From an uncultured Pirellulaceae bacterium (lineage in GTDB: Bacteria; Planctomycetota; Planctomycetia; Pirellulales; Pirellulaceae): a stretch of 36,540 nt of DNA. The notes under the pieces are model-generated. The model had not been told where the DNA came from, ran no database searches, and worked only from the letters and a program-made list of their open reading frames with translations. Of the stretch, positions 25,752 to 34,923 are shown piece after piece. The stretch covers positions 1-36,540 of the forward strand of contig CALHPU010000070.1 of the NCBI GenBank assembly GCA_938036435.1. Reading direction: 5' to 3'. The stretch's first letter is position 1, and each line of letters begins with the position of its first letter. Made by a program: the position numbers and the translations under genes.

Positions 25752-25805
25752 GTACTGAGTACTGAGTACTCAGTACTGGGTACTGGGTACTGGGTAATGG
25801 GTACT
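25752..25805. repeat. Heptamer tandem repeat next to the speA stop
   Basis: Seven complete units plus a partial one of GTACTGG/GTACTGA, with single-base changes (one GTACTCA, one GTAATGG), run from 25752 to 25805. The last bases overlap the speA stop codon at 25804-25806. It is not a CRISPR array: units are 7 bases with no spacers. Confidence 0.9.
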
Positions 25806-27849
25806 ATTCTTCAAAATAGGTAAATCCTTGCAATGAATTGCGGAACAACCTAACCATCTGCTGACGCGCTTCAACAGTAATCGTCTTCTGCCGAACCGCA
25901 TCCTCAGCCATCGACCGGAATCGCGCCAACAACGCCGGTGGCTCGTATTCCACGTAACTGAGTACATCTGCGATTGTATCGCCCGGCACCTCTTCCACGA
26001 ACACAATCGAACCATCGCCAGCCACACGGATGCTGGCGACGTTGTTGTCGCCGAACAGGTTGTGCAAGTCGCCCAACGTTTCCTGATAGGCTCCCACCAA
26101 AAACACGCCCAAGTAGTAGGGCTCATCCTTGCGAATCAGATGCAGATCCAGCGTCCGTACGACTTCTCCATCGGGGCCAGAAAACCGGTCTAATTTCCCA
26201 TCGCAATCACAGGTCAGGTCCGCAATGATCGATTTGCGCGTCGGTTTTTCCTCCAATCGATGAAGCGGCATCACCGGAAACACTTGCTCGATCGCCCAAG
26301 CGTCGGGCAAAGATTGAAACACACTGAAATTTCCATAATAGATATCCGACAAACTGAGGCTAAGCGATTCAAGTTCTGCCGGCACGCGCCGCAGCTGCGG
26401 CAGCATCGAATTGATCCGATTCACAATCGCCAAATACAGGTTCTCGCCGAGCGCTCTTTCCCGCAGCGTTATCGCACCAGCGCGAAAGGAATCGCGAAGT
26501 TGATCTCGGTAGTAGATGGCGTCGTTGTAGTTCTCCTGCAACCGATCAAGCTGAAGTTTCTCGAGTGTCGAAAATAAATTTGCCACACCTTCGCAACTTC
26601 CCACCGGTAGTGACTCAGGAACGGGCTCCGGATCGAAATTAGTCACCGCCAGCACATTGAACATCAACACCGACATGGGTGCCACCGTCCAGCGTCCTGA
26701 TTCGGTTACGATTGTCGGATGAGCCACATTTTTGGCGTCCATCGAATTCATGATCGTTTCAACAACGTCGAAACAGTACTCGTCCAAATCATAGTTGCGA
26801 CTGTGTGATTCAGTGCTGGCAGCCCCCGCGTAATCGACCGCTAGGCCGCCGCCAAGATCCAGATACCCCATCGGTGCACCATCCTCAACGAGCCCAATGT
26901 AAAATCGACACGCCTCTTTGAGCCCGTCGCGGATATTAAGAATGTTGGTGACTTGGCTGCCCAAGTGGTAATGCAGCATCTGAAAACAATCGATCATGCC
27001 GGCGCTCTTTAGCGTGTCGACGGCCGTGATCAGCTCGACGGTCGTCAAGCCAAATAGGCTGCGGTCCCCGCTATCGCCCGCCCAGTGCCCCTCCACTTTC
27101 GTCGCTAGTTTCACTCGGGCACCGATGTAAGGCTTAACGCCAAAATGTTTTGATCGACGTATGATCAGCTCCAGCTCTTGCTGTGTCTCCAACACGAAGA
27201 AACACTTATAACCCAGCCGACAGGCCTGCAGCCCTAGGTCGATGAATTCTTCGTCTTTGTAGCCGTTACAGACAATCAGGCTCTCAGCCGACGGCACGCT
27301 AACTATTGCTACCAGCAGCTCGGCCTTACTACCAGCTTCCATGCCATGGCCATAGGAACGCCCGGAGCGGCTAATAGAATCCACGACGTGGTGCTGCTGG
27401 TTGACTTTGATCGGGAAAACGGCGCGGAAATCACCTCGATACCGCGCGTTGTAAATTGCGCTGCGAAACGACGAATTAAGCTGCCGCACCCGGTCTTCGA
27501 TCAGGTTTTCGATGCGAAGCATCACGGGCATTTGCAAATCGCGCTGATGCAGGCCATCGATCACGTCCATCATCGAAACCGTCTTGAATCCTGACTCCGT
27601 TGGAGCAGTGAACGCGACGTTGCCCTCGTCGTTGATATCAAAGTATTGCTCGCCCCAACCCCGCACACCGTAAAGCTCGCGGGCCTGTTCAATCGTCCAC
27701 GATGATGCGGCAACGCCGCTCGGCGAATCAACCGGTCCAGACTCGCAAGGGAGCTGCTGGTTTTCTTCTAACGCCTTTTCCTCGGCCGGACTGCTGGCAT
27801 CGGAAGCAGCGATGGAAGGCCGCGATACGTTTGTAGGCAAAATTGACAA
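25804..27849 (-). CDS. speA: Biosynthetic arginine decarboxylase
   Basis: This PLP enzyme (fold type III) makes agmatine from arginine as the first step of polyamine synthesis. The 681-aa protein has WTIEQARELYGVRGWGEQYFDIND at 51-74, the PLP-lysine motif FPIKVNQQHHVVD (Lys148), the glycine-rich phosphate-binding segment YLDLGGGLAVDYAG and the downstream LVGAYQETLGDLHNLFGD typical of SpeA. It is slightly longer than the usual 630-660 residues because of a Ser/Glu-rich N-terminal extension of about 50 residues. The start is a TTG at 27849 with AAGGA seven bases upstream. It is divergent from lpxD across 234 bases. No speB is adjacent. Confidence 0.95.
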   Translation of the reverse strand: MSILPTNVSRPSIAASDASSPAEEKALEENQQLPCESGPVDSPSGVAASSWTIEQARELYGVRGWGEQYFDINDEGNVAFTAPTESGFKTVSMMDVIDGLHQRDLQMPVMLRIENLIEDRVRQLNSSFRSAIYNARYRGDFRAVFPIKVNQQHHVVDSISRSGRSYGHGMEAGSKAELLVAIVSVPSAESLIVCNGYKDEEFIDLGLQACRLGYKCFFVLETQQELELIIRRSKHFGVKPYIGARVKLATKVEGHWAGDSGDRSLFGLTTVELITAVDTLKSAGMIDCFQMLHYHLGSQVTNILNIRDGLKEACRFYIGLVEDGAPMGYLDLGGGLAVDYAGAASTESHSRNYDLDEYCFDVVETIMNSMDAKNVAHPTIVTESGRWTVAPMSVLMFNVLAVTNFDPEPVPESLPVGSCEGVANLFSTLEKLQLDRLQENYNDAIYYRDQLRDSFRAGAITLRERALGENLYLAIVNRINSMLPQLRRVPAELESLSLSLSDIYYGNFSVFQSLPDAWAIEQVFPVMPLHRLEEKPTRKSIIADLTCDCDGKLDRFSGPDGEVVRTLDLHLIRKDEPYYLGVFLVGAYQETLGDLHNLFGDNNVASIRVAGDGSIVFVEEVPGDTIADVLSYVEYEPPALLARFRSMAEDAVRQKTITVEARQQMVRLFRNSLQGFTYFEE

Positions 27850-28083
27850 ATGGAGGTCCTTACCGAAACACCGTTGAGAAGTGTCATTAACGTGGAAGAT
27901 TTTAGCCTAATTGAGCCTTCGGACAATTCATCGATTGCCAATTTCCAAAACGTATGAGAATGAGTCGATTTTTATAGCCAGCAACTCGATAAATATTCAA
28001 AAGTGGTATAGCCGAAGATGCTGCATTTCTCTTAAATGCCCGTCCAAGTCTCAACTTGAATTATCAGGGAAGGATGCCTGAAC

Positions 28084-29193
28084 ATGAGGCGCTTAAACGA
28101 ACTTGCAGAACTCGTCAAAGGCGAGCTCAATCATAGCCCGGAGCGCGAGATCTCCGATATGGGGAGAATTGCATCCGCGTCGAAGTTCGGAATCACTTTC
28201 GCCAACTCAAAAGCCCATTATCAGCGCTTTCTCGATAGCGACGCTGCTGCGGCACTTGTATCGGGTATCGAAGGACTGACCGACCAGCCTGCCAGCACAC
28301 TGTGCAGCCTACCCAAACCCATCATAGTGGTGGCTGACGCCGAAGCGGCGTTCACTCAGATCGCGACGCTCTTCCGCCCTCCGGTTCAACGAAAAAGCCC
28401 GGGAATCCATCCACGCGCCACTGTCAGTGAAACGGCATCCATCGGCCAAGACGTTACAATTCACGCCGGCGCAGTTGTCATGGACGGCGCTGTCATCGGT
28501 GATCGGTCCACCATTTTTCCAAATGTGACCGTCATGGAAAACTGCCTGATTGGGCAGGACACTCAAGTTTTCCCGAATGCAGTTTTGTACGAAAACACCA
28601 TTGTGGGTGACCGGGTGATTCTGCACGCCGGTGTTATACTCGGCGCCTACGGCTTCGGCTACAAAAGTAACTCTGGCAAGCACGAGCTGTCTGGGCAATT
28701 TGGTAACGTCGTTATCGAGGACGATGTTGAGATCGGCGCCAATTCAACAATCGATCGTGGCACCTACGATTCGACGCGTGTCGGCCGCGGCACGAAGCTG
28801 GACAATTTGGTCATGGTCGGCCACAACTGCAGCGTCGGAGAAGACGCGCTGCTCTGCTCACAAGTCGGCATTGCCGGCAGCTGTAACATTGGTGATGGCG
28901 TTGTAATGGGCGGTCAAGTAGGTGTCGGCGATCACTTGAACGTTGGCGACCGCAGCATGGTAATGGCCAAAAGCGGATTGATGCACGACGTAGAAGCGGG
29001 ACAAGCCGTCAACGGAATCCCCGCCCAACCTGCTCGCAAGCATATGCAAGTTCTCGCCGTCACAATGAAGTTGCCCGAGATGCGAAGGAAGCTAAAACAG
29101 CTTTCAAAATCTATCGAGCGGCTTCAGCAGAATCAGGAACAGGCTCAATCCCAATCAGCAACCGATTCTCCGCAGCTACGCGACGCGGCCTAG
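28084..29193 (+). CDS. lpxD: UDP-3-O-(3-hydroxyacyl)glucosamine N-acyltransferase
   Basis: LpxD adds the second acyl chain in lipid A synthesis, using acyl-ACP, in the cytoplasm. The 369-aa protein has the N-terminal uridine-binding domain (about 1-105), a left-handed beta-helix of hexapeptide repeats (about 108-325) and a C-terminal helical tail rich in Gln that is a little longer than usual. The catalytic His is His247 in LVMVGHNC, and RLHAGVILGAYGFGY carries the conserved substrate loop. The ATG at 28084 has GGGAAGGA eight bases upstream. Its presence supports an outer membrane with lipid A in this organism. It stands alone, not beside fabZ or lpxA. Confidence 0.95.
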   Translation: MRRLNELAELVKGELNHSPEREISDMGRIASASKFGITFANSKAHYQRFLDSDAAAALVSGIEGLTDQPASTLCSLPKPIIVVADAEAAFTQIATLFRPPVQRKSPGIHPRATVSETASIGQDVTIHAGAVVMDGAVIGDRSTIFPNVTVMENCLIGQDTQVFPNAVLYENTIVGDRVILHAGVILGAYGFGYKSNSGKHELSGQFGNVVIEDDVEIGANSTIDRGTYDSTRVGRGTKLDNLVMVGHNCSVGEDALLCSQVGIAGSCNIGDGVVMGGQVGVGDHLNVGDRSMVMAKSGLMHDVEAGQAVNGIPAQPARKHMQVLAVTMKLPEMRRKLKQLSKSIERLQQNQEQAQSQSATDSPQLRDAA

Positions 29194-29279
29194 GCAGTTC
29201 TTCGCCACGAAAATCGCCAGATCTTGGATACCTGTCGAGTAAGCTATCCAACCTCGCTCGAGTTGTGCTGCCAACGCTC

Positions 29280-30023
29280 CTACACGATTGGCCCATCGTC
29301 AAGATAAGGAATTTCCTTGCCCGCTAGTTCCGCCAACGCATTGGCGGCCGCGCGTTGCTCGGCCTGTTTTTTGTTTTTACCCCAAGCTGGAGAAAAAACT
29401 TTCTTGTCTACCTGCGCCGCCACGTTAAACCATTTGGAATGGTCCGGGCCTGAGTCTGACAGCAATTGATAAAACGGTGGCAGACCGAAACGCTTTTGCG
29501 AGTATTGTTGGAGCTCGGATTTGTAGTTGATATCCAAACCACCACCGACCGCTTCGGTGACGAATCGCTCTATGTGGGGCATCAAGAAATTCTTGGCCGA
29601 TTCGATACCTCCGTCCAAATAAATCGCTCCGACGATCGACTCGAACGCGTTGGCCAATAGCGATGATGGGACCTGCCCCGAGCTGCCGACGCCCTTTCCA
29701 ACGACCAACAAACTGGCGAAATCCATCTCCTCGCCGATCTGACCACAAGTTCGGCGACTAACCACATACGACTTGATCTTCGTCAAGTCTCCCTCGAGCA
29801 AATCGGGGAAGCGATGAAACAAATACTCGCAGACCACAAACCCAAGGATCGAGTCGCCCAGGAACTCAAGACGCTCGTTCGAATCACGCCGACAATCGGC
29901 GATCGATGAATGCGTGAGTGCTTCGAGCAATAACGTGGGATCGTCAAACCGGTAACCAATACGCTCCTCACAACGAACGATCGTTGACTGTTGCGTCTTT
30001 GAAATGGAACCAGATGGGGCCAT
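29280..30023 (-). CDS. rnc: Ribonuclease III
   Basis: This endonuclease cuts double-stranded RNA in rRNA processing and mRNA decay. The 247-aa protein has the signature ERLEFLGDSILG at 50-61 with the catalytic Glu and Asp, Asp/Glu in the later helix (FESIVGAIYLDGG), and a C-terminal dsRNA-binding domain (about 170-240) with DYKSELQQYSQKRF and AWGKNKKQAEQRAAANAL. The length is a little above the usual 225. It follows the DAHP synthase gene by 57 bases on the same strand, so they may be co-transcribed; it is convergent with lpxD. Confidence 0.95.
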   Translation of the reverse strand: MAPSGSISKTQQSTIVRCEERIGYRFDDPTLLLEALTHSSIADCRRDSNERLEFLGDSILGFVVCEYLFHRFPDLLEGDLTKIKSYVVSRRTCGQIGEEMDFASLLVVGKGVGSSGQVPSSLLANAFESIVGAIYLDGGIESAKNFLMPHIERFVTEAVGGGLDINYKSELQQYSQKRFGLPPFYQLLSDSGPDHSKWFNVAAQVDKKVFSPAWGKNKKQAEQRAAANALAELAGKEIPYLDDGPIV

Positions 30024-30080
30024 GGTTTCCGGCGTTCCTGATGACGAGGGGGGGAAGTGTCTCAGCGTTTCAAAAACAGA

Positions 30081-31478
30081 TCAGGCGTTTGGCTCGTTGC
30101 CGTTACTGCCACCGTTTCCGTTGCTGCGTTTGGCTTTCATGTGCTCAGCAATCGAAAACGCCATTTCCATTGCTTGGTCGTAGTTCAATCGCGGATCAAC
30201 CGCACTCTTGTAAGCGCGTTCCAGATCGGGCTCGCTAAGATTACTGACGCCACCGATACATTCGGTCACGTTGTCGCCAGTCAATTCCAAGTGTACACCG
30301 CCGAGAATCGTTCCCTTGTCTTCGTGGATTCGGAATTGCGATTCCAATTCGGAGAAGATCTTGTCAAAGCTACGTGTTTTAATCCCGGAGTTGGTCGAAA
30401 ACGTATTACCGTGCATCGGATCACAGGTGTGCAATACCTTGAGGCCCGCCTCCTGAATCGCATCAATGATGATTGGCAACTTTTCAGCCACCTCATCGGC
30501 ACCGTAGCGGTGAATCAAAGTAATTCGTCCCTCTTCATCTTCTGGATTTAACACACGGATCAGATTGACCAGCTCGTCCGGATCAAATTTTGGACCGACC
30601 TTGATTCCCACTGGGTTACAAATCCCTTTAAGGTACTCGACATGGGCGCCGTCAACATCGCGCGTCCGATACCCCAACCACGGCAAATGGGTGCTCATGT
30701 TGTACCAGCCGTCGCGGCGAGGCACACGTCGCGTCTGCGCTTGCTCGTATTCAAGGTGCAGGGCTTCGTGCGAGGTGAACACCTCAACGGCCTCGCTTTG
30801 TTTGATCGATCTTCCCATCACGGCTTCCATGAACCGCAGCGAGTTGGTGATGGATTCAACCATCTCGTGGTACTGTGCGGCGCGAGGCGATTCCGATGCG
30901 AAATCTAGATCCCAATTCTCGGGGTGATGCATGTCGGCAAATCCGCCGGCGGTCAGCCCGCGAATAAAATTCAGCGTCAACGCAGCGCGCTCGTAGCCAC
31001 GCAACAGCAGTTCTGGATCCGGCACGCGGTCGCTTGCGGTAAACGCAGCTCGGTTGACGAGGTCGCCCCGGTAAACGTCCAGCGTTTCTCCGTCAATGGT
31101 TTCCTTATCGTTGGAGCGTGGTTTGGCGTACTGGCCAGCAATCCGACCAACACGCACGACCTTCTTCATCGATCCATAGATCAAAACGAAGCTCATCTGC
31201 ATCAGGACCTTAAGGTTCCTGACCAGCGAATCTGGCTCGCAGTCTTCTAAACTCTCTGAACAATCGCCGGCTTGAAGTAAAAATGCTTCGCCACGCGCTG
31301 CGGCCGCCAGTTGATCTTTGAGACTTTCGATCTCCCAACTGGTCACCAACGGCGGCAGCTTCGCCAACCGAGAGACGGCATCTTGCAATTGCTCTTGGTT
31401 AGGATAGGTCGGTTGCTGGAGTACCTGTTTTTTACGCCACGAGGCGGGGGTCCAGTTGGAAAGCGTTGAATTGGACAT
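30081..31478 (-). CDS. 3-deoxy-7-phosphoheptulonate synthase, class II
   Basis: This enzyme makes DAHP from phosphoenolpyruvate and erythrose 4-phosphate, the first step to chorismate and aromatic amino acids. The 465-aa protein is of the plant-type class II: WTPASWRKKQVLQQPTYP at the start, FLLQAGDCSESLEDC with the metal Cys, VGRIAGQYAKPRSN for PEP/phosphate, CNPVGIKVGPKFDP, TLIHRYGADEVAE, and CDPMHGNTF with the His ligand, then LGGVHLELTGDNVTECIGG. The C-terminus is Asn/Gly-rich. No sign of a fused chorismate mutase is seen. rnc lies 57 bases downstream. Confidence 0.95.
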   Translation of the reverse strand: MSNSTLSNWTPASWRKKQVLQQPTYPNQEQLQDAVSRLAKLPPLVTSWEIESLKDQLAAAARGEAFLLQAGDCSESLEDCEPDSLVRNLKVLMQMSFVLIYGSMKKVVRVGRIAGQYAKPRSNDKETIDGETLDVYRGDLVNRAAFTASDRVPDPELLLRGYERAALTLNFIRGLTAGGFADMHHPENWDLDFASESPRAAQYHEMVESITNSLRFMEAVMGRSIKQSEAVEVFTSHEALHLEYEQAQTRRVPRRDGWYNMSTHLPWLGYRTRDVDGAHVEYLKGICNPVGIKVGPKFDPDELVNLIRVLNPEDEEGRITLIHRYGADEVAEKLPIIIDAIQEAGLKVLHTCDPMHGNTFSTNSGIKTRSFDKIFSELESQFRIHEDKGTILGGVHLELTGDNVTECIGGVSNLSEPDLERAYKSAVDPRLNYDQAMEMAFSIAEHMKAKRSNGNGGSNGNEPNA

Positions 31479-31712
31479 AAATAAATCGACACTACTTTTC
31501 GGTCGCAGGTTCAGGCGAAGACGCGCTGGACTGCTGGATCGTTTGAATGGAAATTTTAAACAGCCGACACGAGTTCGGTCTTTTGCTTAAAAAGCGATAT
31601 TGTGAGCATTTTTTTGGCTTTGGAAATAGCCGATTTCCAACGCCCAACATAATCAGAGGCTTTCCCGCCCTCTAGACATTTCTCTCCCAAGCACCAAAAG
31701 TTGCGATAACAG

Positions 31713-32606
31713 TCATCCATTGGCGACTTCTTTGAGGATCAGCGCGGCGATATCGACTCCCGACACGCGCGAGAGTGCTTGCCAGCCCGGTGCCGCGTTG
31801 ACGTCTACTACGACTTCTTGCCCTGTTCGAGCGTCTTGTAACAGATCCACCCCCGCAATCCGACAGCCAACGGCTTTGCATGCCGCAATCGCAATTTCAT
31901 GCTGTTGTGAGCTGGGATCGATGGGATGGCCGGTCGCCCCTTGAGCAATATTGGTCAGCCAATGACCAGGACGCTGCCGCTTCATGGCAATGGTCTGGTC
32001 ACCGATGACCAGCACCCGCACATCGCTGTCTCCGTGTTCTATAAACTTCTGCAAATAGATCACCTCGCCAGAGTGCACCAGATCCTGAAACAGCGACCGT
32101 GCCTCAACGCGGTCGGTGATCAGACGAATCCCATGGCCCATGCTTCCGAACAATGGCTTGTAGATGACCTCCCTGCCGAGTCGTTCGAAGTACTCGAGGC
32201 CATCTTCGACCGTCTGCGCCACAAAGGTCTCGGGCACCGGTACGCCTGCCTCGGCCAACATGGCTAAAGACAAATACTTATCTACAGAAATTTCCACCGC
32301 GCGAGGTGAGTTGAAAATTTTGACGCCGGCGGCTTCTAATCGATTGAGTAAATCCATGCGGAAGATAATCTGTTGCAGCGAGCCAGCCGGCATGGTGCGC
32401 ACGATCAACCGGTCAAGCGACAGCAAGCTCTCGTTCCCGCAAGAGAACTCGCCCGAGATACCGTCTTGAAAAGTGGTCAGCTCTGCCGATAGCCGAACGA
32501 AATCCAGACTGCGCAAGTCGTAGACTTCTTTGGGATTGTCGTTTGCTGCGCGAGCGAGGTCTTGAAAATGCCAACCACTCTCAGCGGCCAAGACGCCAAT
32601 TCTCAT
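31713..32606 (-). CDS. RimK-like ATP-grasp ligase, probable tetrahydromethanopterin-linked
   Basis: The 297-aa protein has the ATP-grasp layout of the RimK group: an N-terminal Rossmann-like half (MRIGVLAAESGWH), KYLSLAMLAEAGVPVPET, VIYKPLFGSMGHGIRLI (ATP-binding Lys and glycine loop), and the Mg-binding region VVDVNAAPGWQAL with Asp and Asn. RimK relatives ligate amino acids, usually glutamate, to carboxylates. The start ATG overlaps the stop of mch by four bases (ATGA), so translation is probably coupled. In methylotroph C1 clusters a RimK-like gene accompanies mch, and in methanogens MptN adds glutamate to H4MPT; a role in pterin cofactor tailoring is therefore likely, but not proven. Confidence 0.85.
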   Translation of the reverse strand: MRIGVLAAESGWHFQDLARAANDNPKEVYDLRSLDFVRLSAELTTFQDGISGEFSCGNESLLSLDRLIVRTMPAGSLQQIIFRMDLLNRLEAAGVKIFNSPRAVEISVDKYLSLAMLAEAGVPVPETFVAQTVEDGLEYFERLGREVIYKPLFGSMGHGIRLITDRVEARSLFQDLVHSGEVIYLQKFIEHGDSDVRVLVIGDQTIAMKRQRPGHWLTNIAQGATGHPIDPSSQQHEIAIAACKAVGCRIAGVDLLQDARTGQEVVVDVNAAPGWQALSRVSGVDIAALILKEVANG

Positions 32607-33595
32607 TCGACATCTCCGGCCGAATAAGTTTCGAGCCCGAACGACTTTTGCAAAATCTCATTGTGAATTGATCCAGCAACAAACGAGTTGCCGCTGCGGA
32701 GGTTGTTGATGACAACGTGCGCTGGACTGAAGAGCAATTTGTCGATCTTATAGAAATCTTTGTCGTAGGAATTGAAGATCTCCAAAAAGGGTGTACCAAA
32801 ATCGCTTGAACTGGAACTGGGAATCTGGTCAAGAATACGGGTGATCGCTTCGTCATCGGTGTCGACAGACAATTGCACGCTACCGCCATAAAGAATCGAA
32901 TCATTGGCCCACCCCAACGCCGTCAGATCATCGTCGGCTATCGGCGGCAACGGAGCCGATCCACTTCCGCTTTTCACGGTCTTTAAATCGAACCCCAGCT
33001 CATACAATTTGTGCATGGCCGTTTCGACACTTCGCGCCACCACCTGAATCGCTCCGGGAAGACTTGCCGTTCTGGCCACGCACAAAGTTACGTTCGATTG
33101 GCTGACCGAACAATCGCTGGCAAATTTTGCGATCACCTCTTCGGTCGGAGCGGTGCTGGTTTCTAACACGCCAACGGCCACATCAGATTTGTGAATCAGA
33201 TCTAATTCCTTCAGCACATCTTCTCTACCTCGCAACGATCGCGCCGGACCGCTACACATGGCGAAAAACTCTCCTTCGGTCAGTGGCCAACCGGCGTATT
33301 GTGACGCCATGCAAGCGAGAACGGGAAAGTCGGTTGCCACATTGACCGACGGCAGCTGAAGACCACTCGAATCTGCCGGAGTGATCGTGACCTCCGCCAA
33401 ATCCGACATACAGATTTTGGCCAGCGCGATTCCGGCAGCGCTTGTTCCATGGTGTTCGGTGCCAAAATCTAAAACAGTCGCCCCACCGCCAGATTGCGAG
33501 GCTTTGATGCTGTGTGCGATATCTTGCAGTACCGTTTCGATAAGACTCAGCGTGCGCTGGTTAAGCGTCGTCTTTAAATCACTTTCGAAAAGCAT
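32603..33595 (-). CDS. mch: Methenyltetrahydromethanopterin cyclohydrolase
   Basis: Mch converts methenyl-H4MPT to formyl-H4MPT in the pterin-dependent C1 pathway for formaldehyde oxidation. The 330-aa protein matches the family: VLDFGTEHHGTSAAGIALAKICMSDLAEVT, then CMASQYAGWPL and FFAMCSGPARSL, the very conserved sequence around the active site, then SGSAPLPPIADDD and ALGWANDSILYGG. Planctomycetes are known to carry these otherwise methanogen/methylotroph genes. It ends in a 4-base overlap with the ATP-grasp gene. The ATG at 33595 has GGAA nearby. dusB lies 126 bases upstream on the same strand. No fae, mtdB or fhc genes are in the window. Confidence 0.93.
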   Translation of the reverse strand: MLFESDLKTTLNQRTLSLIETVLQDIAHSIKASQSGGGATVLDFGTEHHGTSAAGIALAKICMSDLAEVTITPADSSGLQLPSVNVATDFPVLACMASQYAGWPLTEGEFFAMCSGPARSLRGREDVLKELDLIHKSDVAVGVLETSTAPTEEVIAKFASDCSVSQSNVTLCVARTASLPGAIQVVARSVETAMHKLYELGFDLKTVKSGSGSAPLPPIADDDLTALGWANDSILYGGSVQLSVDTDDEAITRILDQIPSSSSSDFGTPFLEIFNSYDKDFYKIDKLLFSPAHVVINNLRSGNSFVAGSIHNEILQKSFGLETYSAGDVE

Positions 33596-33657
33596 GATTT
33601 CCAGCTTGTTTGATGTATGGCAGGATCATCTGTCGCGCACAGGTTGCAATTGTCATA

Positions 33658-33708
33658 GCCGCCTTTCGCGTAGCAAAAGTAGCGCTCTTTCGCGTCGCGA
33701 AAGGCGAC
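33658..33708. repeat. Nested inverted repeat with TTTCGCG/CGCGAAA units
   Basis: GCCGCCTTTCGCG at 33658-33670 and CGCGAAAGGCGAC at 33696-33708 are inverted copies (one mismatch), and within it CTTTCGCG, T, CGCGAAAG at 33688-33704 is a perfect 17-base palindrome. It begins 14 bases past the dusB stop and 62 bases before the mch start. It looks like a dispersed REP-type element of this lineage. Confidence 0.7.
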
Positions 33709-33721
33709 TGTGTTCCACACA

Positions 33722-34801
33722 CTAATCCTCATCAGTCGGGAACCAAGTCTCGACTACGTCGTAAAACTCTTTCGCGTTTTGAACTTTCGCCGCATACGTT
33801 CTGAACTTCCGAGCTCCCTTACGGCCTTGAGCATAACAGCACGCGTAACGCCGCATCAATTGCGAGCCTTTATCCTCTCCGAAACGTGAGACGATCAAAT
33901 CGAAATGATGCAGTAGACACTGCCGCTGCTGCGCGAGGGTTGGATCTGGAGGAACCGGCTCGCCTTTGATCGCTGCACTGGCCTGAGCGAACAGCCATGG
34001 GCGGCCAAGGCAAGCGCGGGCGATCATGACTCCATCAACGTCGTAACGACGGAACGCGTCGACGACTTTGTCAGCGCTGTCCAAATCGCCGTTGCCGATT
34101 AGCGGGATATTTTTCAGGTAAGGCTTGATTTCAGAAATCCGGTCCCAGTCAGAATGACCGCGGAACATGTCCTGTGCCGTGCGTCCGTGAACCGTAAGCG
34201 CTTTAGCGCCTGCTCCTTCGACCACTTGAGCCACATCGATAGCGTTGATGTTATCGCGCGTGCAGCCAAGTCGAATTTTGGCGGTTACCGGTGTGGGGTG
34301 GCAGGCCTTCACGACAGCGCTGATGATCTCACCCATTCGGTCCGGCGTGCGTAGCAGATAGGAGCCACTCTTGGCCTTTTCAGTAACTTGCTTGACCGGG
34401 CATCCAAAATTAATGTCCACTACGCTCACCGCGTAATCTTCCACCAACCGCCGGCCAACCTTGGCCATCGTTTCTGGTTGATTGTCCCAAATCTGAACCG
34501 CCAAAGGTCGCGCTTCCTCGCGCACGCCCCATAGACGATCCGGATGTTCGGCGTCGTGTTCGTCTAACCAAACAAACCCGCGTGCGTTAACCATTTCGGT
34601 CGCGATCAACCCGCTGCCGCCGTACTCGCGCACAATCTGCCGAAACGCATAATTGGTGAAACCCGCCATCGGTGCTTGCAGGATAGGCGGATCCACTACC
34701 ACATCACCAATGTTCAGTGGCTTGATCTTTGGCAAAATGTATTTTGCCGAATCACCGTCCTGCGGTTCCGTGGCTTCTGTTGTTGGTTGTTGGACACTCA
34801 T
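33722..34801 (-). CDS. dusB: tRNA-dihydrouridine synthase, DusB-like
   Basis: This flavoenzyme reduces uridine to dihydrouridine in tRNA D-loops. The 359-aa protein has the FMN-binding TIM barrel: LQAPMAGFTNYAFRQIVREYG at 41-61, VDINFGCPVKQVTEK with the catalytic Cys134, SYLLRTPDRMGEII, LTVHGRTAQDMFRGHSDWD, IGNGDLDSADK and VDGVMIARACLGRPWLF, then a helical C-terminal tRNA-binding domain. N-terminal residues 1-25 are a poorly conserved extension. Downstream, after a repeat, lies mch; upstream, a divergent epimerase gene starts about 120 bases away. Confidence 0.93.
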   Translation of the reverse strand: MSVQQPTTEATEPQDGDSAKYILPKIKPLNIGDVVVDPPILQAPMAGFTNYAFRQIVREYGGSGLIATEMVNARGFVWLDEHDAEHPDRLWGVREEARPLAVQIWDNQPETMAKVGRRLVEDYAVSVVDINFGCPVKQVTEKAKSGSYLLRTPDRMGEIISAVVKACHPTPVTAKIRLGCTRDNINAIDVAQVVEGAGAKALTVHGRTAQDMFRGHSDWDRISEIKPYLKNIPLIGNGDLDSADKVVDAFRRYDVDGVMIARACLGRPWLFAQASAAIKGEPVPPDPTLAQQRQCLLHHFDLIVSRFGEDKGSQLMRRYACCYAQGRKGARKFRTYAAKVQNAKEFYDVVETWFPTDED

Positions 34802-34923
34802 AGATTAAAATTTTAGACGAAACATCAAAAATGGTGAATCGGGAAAGAATCATATTTCGCTTTATGCAATCAAGTGACCTTCCGAGACAAAATTTGAACT
34901 CCTTCTCGAAACGGGAACCCTAC

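Noticed and set aside
25752..25805. Possible CRISPR array
   Set aside because: Units are only 7 bases with no unique spacers, and no cas genes are present.
29280..31478. A functional link between DAHP synthase and RNase III
   Set aside because: The genes are 57 bases apart, but both are housekeeping genes and no shared pathway is visible; proximity alone is weak.
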